A stretch of 8,903 nt of DNA from Bacteroidales bacterium UBA3764. Its GTDB lineage: Bacteria; Bacteroidota; Bacteroidia; Bacteroidales; UBA932. Location of the stretch: assembly GCA_002371115.1 (NCBI GenBank), contig DFFY01000013.1, positions 1 through 8,903 on the forward strand, given 5' to 3'. Below are positions 6,611-8,903 of this stretch, piece after piece. Both the position numbers and the translations under genes were made by a program. The first letter of the stretch is position 1. Each line of letters begins with the position of its first letter. Under the pieces are notes generated by a model. The model searched no databases. It saw nothing but the letters and a program-made list of their open reading frames with translations, and was not told where the DNA came from.

Positions 6611-7852
6611 TTATTGACCAGCACAAACGACGAGAAGATTGGCGGAAGGATGGTCGGCATGCAGACCGAAAAGGTGGACGGAGCCGCCGGAGCGGACGCC
6701 CAGCTTGGCACGGAGCTGGTCGCTGCTGAGCGGAAGGTTCCGGGACGTCACTTCCGCCCTGGGATATTTCTTCCCTATTTCCCTGATGGAACGATTGTTA
6801 AGCGTCGCCACCTCAAGGATAGGATACCACTTGCCGAAGGGCTTCAACGCTTCCACGGGCCCCGCGCTCACATAAGCGTGTGTGTGCTGTCCCAACTTCT
6901 GCAGGCCAAAGCGGCAGGGCCAGGTGAAGGCCCCGGCCTTGAGGAGGGCCTTGCCCGGGTCGAAGAGCCAGGCGGGAGATGCCCGATCGGGGGCGGGCAT
7001 GACAAGGCGCCCAGGGTCGGGCATGACGTAAGCCCCGACCTGATCGGGGGACACGCCAAAGGAATCCGGGATTTCCACAACGGCACCGGAGGAGTACAGG
7101 GTGAGGGTATGCGGACCGGCATATCCCCGCTCAAGGAGCACCAGTAGTTCCTTACACTCTCCTTCCGCAGCCACCACATGCACCGCTTTCACGCAGCCCA
7201 ACTGCTTACATACCAGGGTAATATCGGCCATGGGAGAGAGTTTCAGCAAGACCAGCGGACAGGCCGCCAGGAGCTCCGGTAGCAGTTGCAGCACGTCTGG
7301 CTGGCAATCCTCCAAACGAAAGACTTTGCGGCCGTCGGAGGCGCGCCGGGCCGGGTCCAGGAAAAGGATGTCCGGGCGGAAGGAACCCAGGATGACCGGG
7401 AGTCTCCCTGCCACTAGCTCCGCGCAGGAAACCGTCACGTTACCAAGCCCAAGTTCTGCGAAGTTACGGCGGACGGCATCGCAGAGTTCCGGGCGCATCT
7501 CGTTGTACAGCACCCGGTCAAACACCTGCGCGAAGGCCCAGCTATCGACCCCCAGCCCACCCGTCAGGTCCGCCAGCCGGGCGTTCCTGCCCAATACGGC
7601 TCCGCGGGCCACGGCCGCCTTGTATCGTGCCGTCTCGGACGATGAGCACTGCTCGCCGGAGATGCGGAAAGGATACCGCAGCCCCGGCACGGCATGCCAC
7701 TGAGGCACCTTGTCCCGGAGTTTCCGCCGCACTTCCAGCGTAGTCAAAGCCAAGTCAAAGTCCTCCACCTCAGCCACATACCGTTCCCGGGCAAGCGCCA
7801 GCTTCCCCAGGTCATCACCATCATGGACCAATACAAAATCTGCCAATTCCAT
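6611..7852 (-). CDS. Class I SAM-dependent methyltransferase with THUMP-like domain (PG_1098 type)
   Basis: This 413-residue protein resembles the Bacteroidetes family exemplified by Porphyromonas PG_1098: a ferredoxin-like or helical N-terminus, a Rossmann methyltransferase core and a C-terminal THUMP-like domain. The family hallmark EQCSSSETARYKA lies at 67-79. SAM motif I is LADLTGGLGVD (93-103), and the catalytic-loop-like motif is DILFLDPARR (161-170). LLKLSPMAD (202-210) and ECKELLVLL (232-240) are also typical. The substrate is probably RNA, by analogy with THUMP proteins, but this is unproven. Residues of about 268-293 are encoded by a palindromic repeat cluster (6976-7050) and look like an in-frame insertion between the family segments VVEIP and WLFDPGKALLKAG. 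The ATG at 7852 fits the family N-terminus, but a promoter box ends only 4 bases upstream, so the mRNA may be nearly leaderless. The gene is convergent with nth. Confidence 0.88.
   Translation of the reverse strand: MELADFVLVHDGDDLGKLALARERYVAEVEDFDLALTTLEVRRKLRDKVPQWHAVPGLRYPFRISGEQCSSSETARYKAAVARGAVLGRNARLADLTGGLGVDSWAFAQVFDRVLYNEMRPELCDAVRRNFAELGLGNVTVSCAELVAGRLPVILGSFRPDILFLDPARRASDGRKVFRLEDCQPDVLQLLPELLAACPLVLLKLSPMADITLVCKQLGCVKAVHVVAAEGECKELLVLLERGYAGPHTLTLYSSGAVVEIPDSFGVSPDQVGAYVMPDPGRLVMPAPDRASPAWLFDPGKALLKAGAFTWPCRFGLQKLGQHTHAYVSAGPVEALKPFGKWYPILEVATLNNRSIREIGKKYPRAEVTSRNLPLSSDQLRAKLGVRSGGSVHLFGLHADHPSANLLVVCAGQ
6976..7050 (-). repeat. Palindromic repeat cluster inside the methyltransferase coding sequence
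   Basis: The cluster holds one full 28-bp unit at 6976-7003 (minus strand begins GTCATGCCCG, ends CGGGCATCTC). Next is a partial unit at 7004-7027 that starts with the same GTCATGCCCG, and then a GC-rich inverted repeat, CCCCGA-N5-TCGGGG, at 7033-7049. GGTCGGG (7015-7021) also pairs with CCCGACC (7034-7040). Read in the gene's frame it encodes SPDQVGAY, VMPDPGRL and VMPAPDRA in succession, a roughly 24-base period. The full unit has the same ends and length as the repeat at 5831-5858. The frame stays open through all of it. Confidence 0.65.
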
Positions 7853-7853
7853 A

Positions 7854-7884
7854 TTGCAAAAATACGGAATATTCTTTACATTTG
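7854..7884 (+). promoter_or_regulatory. Promoter of the phosphoglucomutase gene
   Basis: TACATTTG (7877-7884) matches the -7 consensus TAnnTTTG, and TTG (7854-7856) lies exactly 20 bases upstream as the -33 element. This is the same geometry as the gyrB promoter. Transcription would start near 7888-7891, leaving an A-rich leader of about 30 bases before the ATG at 7919. Its spacer contains the -7 box of the opposing methyltransferase promoter. Confidence 0.7.
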
Positions 7885-7887
7885 TAA
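7857..7887 (-). promoter_or_regulatory. Promoter of the methyltransferase gene, nearly leaderless
   Basis: On the minus strand TATTTTTG (7857-7864) matches TAnnTTTG. The trinucleotide 20 bases upstream is TTA (7885-7887), one base off TTG. Only four bases (CAAT) separate the box from the ATG at 7852, so the predicted transcription start falls at or within a few bases of the start codon. The box is nested in the spacer of the divergent promoter at 7854-7884. Confidence 0.5.
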
Positions 7888-7918
7888 GTTATAAGAAAAA
7901 ACACTAAAGCACATCTAT

Positions 7919-8903
7919 ATGAAAGATTACAAGCAAACAGCCCAGAGCTGGCTCACCGGCAACTTCGATGACCAGACCAAGGCGGAGGTCAAACACCTGA
8001 TGGAAACAGACCCCGTTGCCCTGGAGGATGCCTTCTACCGCAATTTGGAGTTCGGCACCGGCGGCCTGCGCGGCATCATGGGGGCCGGCACCAACCGCAT
8101 GAACAAATACACGGTGGGCATGGCCACACAGGGCCTCGCCAACTACATAAAGGCCCATGTGGAGGGCGCTGCCAGCGTATGCATCAGCCACGACAGCCGC
8201 AACAATTCCCGCCTGTTCGCGGAAATATCGGCCCAGGTGCTGGCCAACAACGGCATCAAGGTGTATCTGTTCGAGAGCCTGCGTCCCACGCCGGAACTCA
8301 GCTACAGCATCCGCCTCAAGAACGCCACGGCCGGCATCATGGTCACCGCCAGCCACAACCCCAAGGAATACAACGGTTACAAGGTGTTCTGGTCCGACGG
8401 CGGTCAAATCACCGCGCCCGTAGACAAAGACATCGTGGCGGAGGTAGCCAAAATTGAAGACCCTGCCGATGTCCGCTTTGAGCCCGTCACCGGACAGCCC
8501 CAGGCCGCCATTGAAATCATGGGGGCCGAAGTGGATGAATGTTACCTCCGGGACCAGCTTTCCCTCATGCTCTCCCCCGAGGCCGTCGCGAAGCACAAGG
8601 ACCTCAAGATTGTTTACACGCCCCTCCACGGCTGCGGCGTCAAGCTCATGCCGGAGGCCCTCAAACGCATCGGCTTCACCAATATCATCCATGTGCCGGA
8701 GCAGGACGTGAGCGACGGCAACTTCCCCACCGTAGCCTCCCCCAACCCGGAAGAGCCCGCCGCCATGGCCATGGCCCTCAAGAAGGCCGATGAAACCGGC
8801 GCAGACCTGGTGCTGGCCACGGATCCGGACGCCGACCGCCTGGGCATCGCCGTGCGTGACAACGACGGCAAAATGGTACAGCTCACCGGCAACCAGACCT
8901 GGA
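7919..8903 (+). CDS. Phosphoglucomutase/phosphomannomutase, N-terminal part (cut by window edge)
   Basis: This is an alpha-D-phosphohexomutase that moves phosphate between the C1 and C6 positions of a hexose phosphate through a phosphoserine enzyme, feeding glycogen, nucleotide-sugar and envelope polysaccharide synthesis. The first 328 residues are present, of an expected 550-600. FGTGGLRGIMGAGTNRMN (45-62) is the N-terminal substrate/phosphate motif of the PGM2-like branch. TASHNP (143-148) holds the phosphorylated Ser145. TDPDADRLGIAV (301-312) is the metal-binding loop with Asp302, Asp304 and Asp306. The sugar-specificity loop and C-terminal domain lie beyond the edge, so glucose versus mannose preference cannot be judged here. 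The gene has its own promoter and is divergent from the methyltransferase gene. Confidence 0.93.
   Translation, partial: MKDYKQTAQSWLTGNFDDQTKAEVKHLMETDPVALEDAFYRNLEFGTGGLRGIMGAGTNRMNKYTVGMATQGLANYIKAHVEGAASVCISHDSRNNSRLFAEISAQVLANNGIKVYLFESLRPTPELSYSIRLKNATAGIMVTASHNPKEYNGYKVFWSDGGQITAPVDKDIVAEVAKIEDPADVRFEPVTGQPQAAIEIMGAEVDECYLRDQLSLMLSPEAVAKHKDLKIVYTPLHGCGVKLMPEALKRIGFTNIIHVPEQDVSDGNFPTVASPNPEEPAAMAMALKKADETGADLVLATDPDADRLGIAVRDNDGKMVQLTGNQTW

Noticed and set aside
6487..6711. A 74-codon minus-strand frame that overlaps the 3' end of the methyltransferase gene and continues into the gap, with a hydrophobic stretch resembling a signal peptide (RLIISMMLIILCAIS).
   Set aside because: Most of it lies in another frame of the methyltransferase gene. 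The gap-encoded part is about 40 residues, has no promoter or ribosome site, and includes the convergent stem-loop.

Overview
The window looks like chromosomal DNA from a GC-rich member of the Bacteroidetes, probably an uncultured Bacteroidales. Three things point there. The intergenic regions carry TAnnTTTG promoter boxes (the Bacteroidetes -7 element), two of them at the expected spacing from a -33 TTG. The protein set is typical of the phylum: a GyrB of Bacteroidetes type, an FtsE with no FtsX gene beside it, a PG_1098-type methyltransferase with a THUMP-like domain, and paired large TPR and outer-membrane barrel genes. Leaders are A-rich and lack strong Shine-Dalgarno sequences. Coding DNA is GC-rich with AT-rich gaps. 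The genus cannot be fixed from this sequence.

Layout. On the left, three minus-strand genes occupy 1-5036. A two-gene unit encodes a long secreted TPR protein and then, 4 bases later, an outer-membrane beta-barrel protein. It ends in a clear intrinsic terminator. gyrB (5' part only) follows with its own promoter, whose -33 element lies inside that terminator. A divergent promoter region at about 5037-5123 separates this block from plus-strand ftsE and nth. nth converges with a minus-strand methyltransferase gene, with a stem-loop between the two 3' ends. A second divergent promoter region at 7853-7918 drives the methyltransferase gene leftward and a phosphoglucomutase/phosphomannomutase gene rightward; the latter runs off the window.

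Roles. Most genes are housekeeping: DNA supercoiling (gyrB), cell-division ABC ATPase (ftsE), base-excision repair (nth), probable RNA methylation, and hexose-phosphate interconversion. They do not form one pathway. The TPR/barrel pair is the only uncharacterised unit and probably acts in the periplasm and outer membrane.

The most unusual signal is a small palindromic repeat family with the frame GTCAT-N18-ATCTC. One copy fills the space where the nth ribosome-binding region should be. Another, part of a degenerate cluster of about 75 bp, sits in frame inside the methyltransferase gene and adds about 25 residues. The methyltransferase/phosphoglucomutase intergenic region is also notable, because its two promoters are nested in each other and one implies a nearly leaderless mRNA. 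I found no CRISPR array, tRNA, rRNA, insertion sequence or phage gene.
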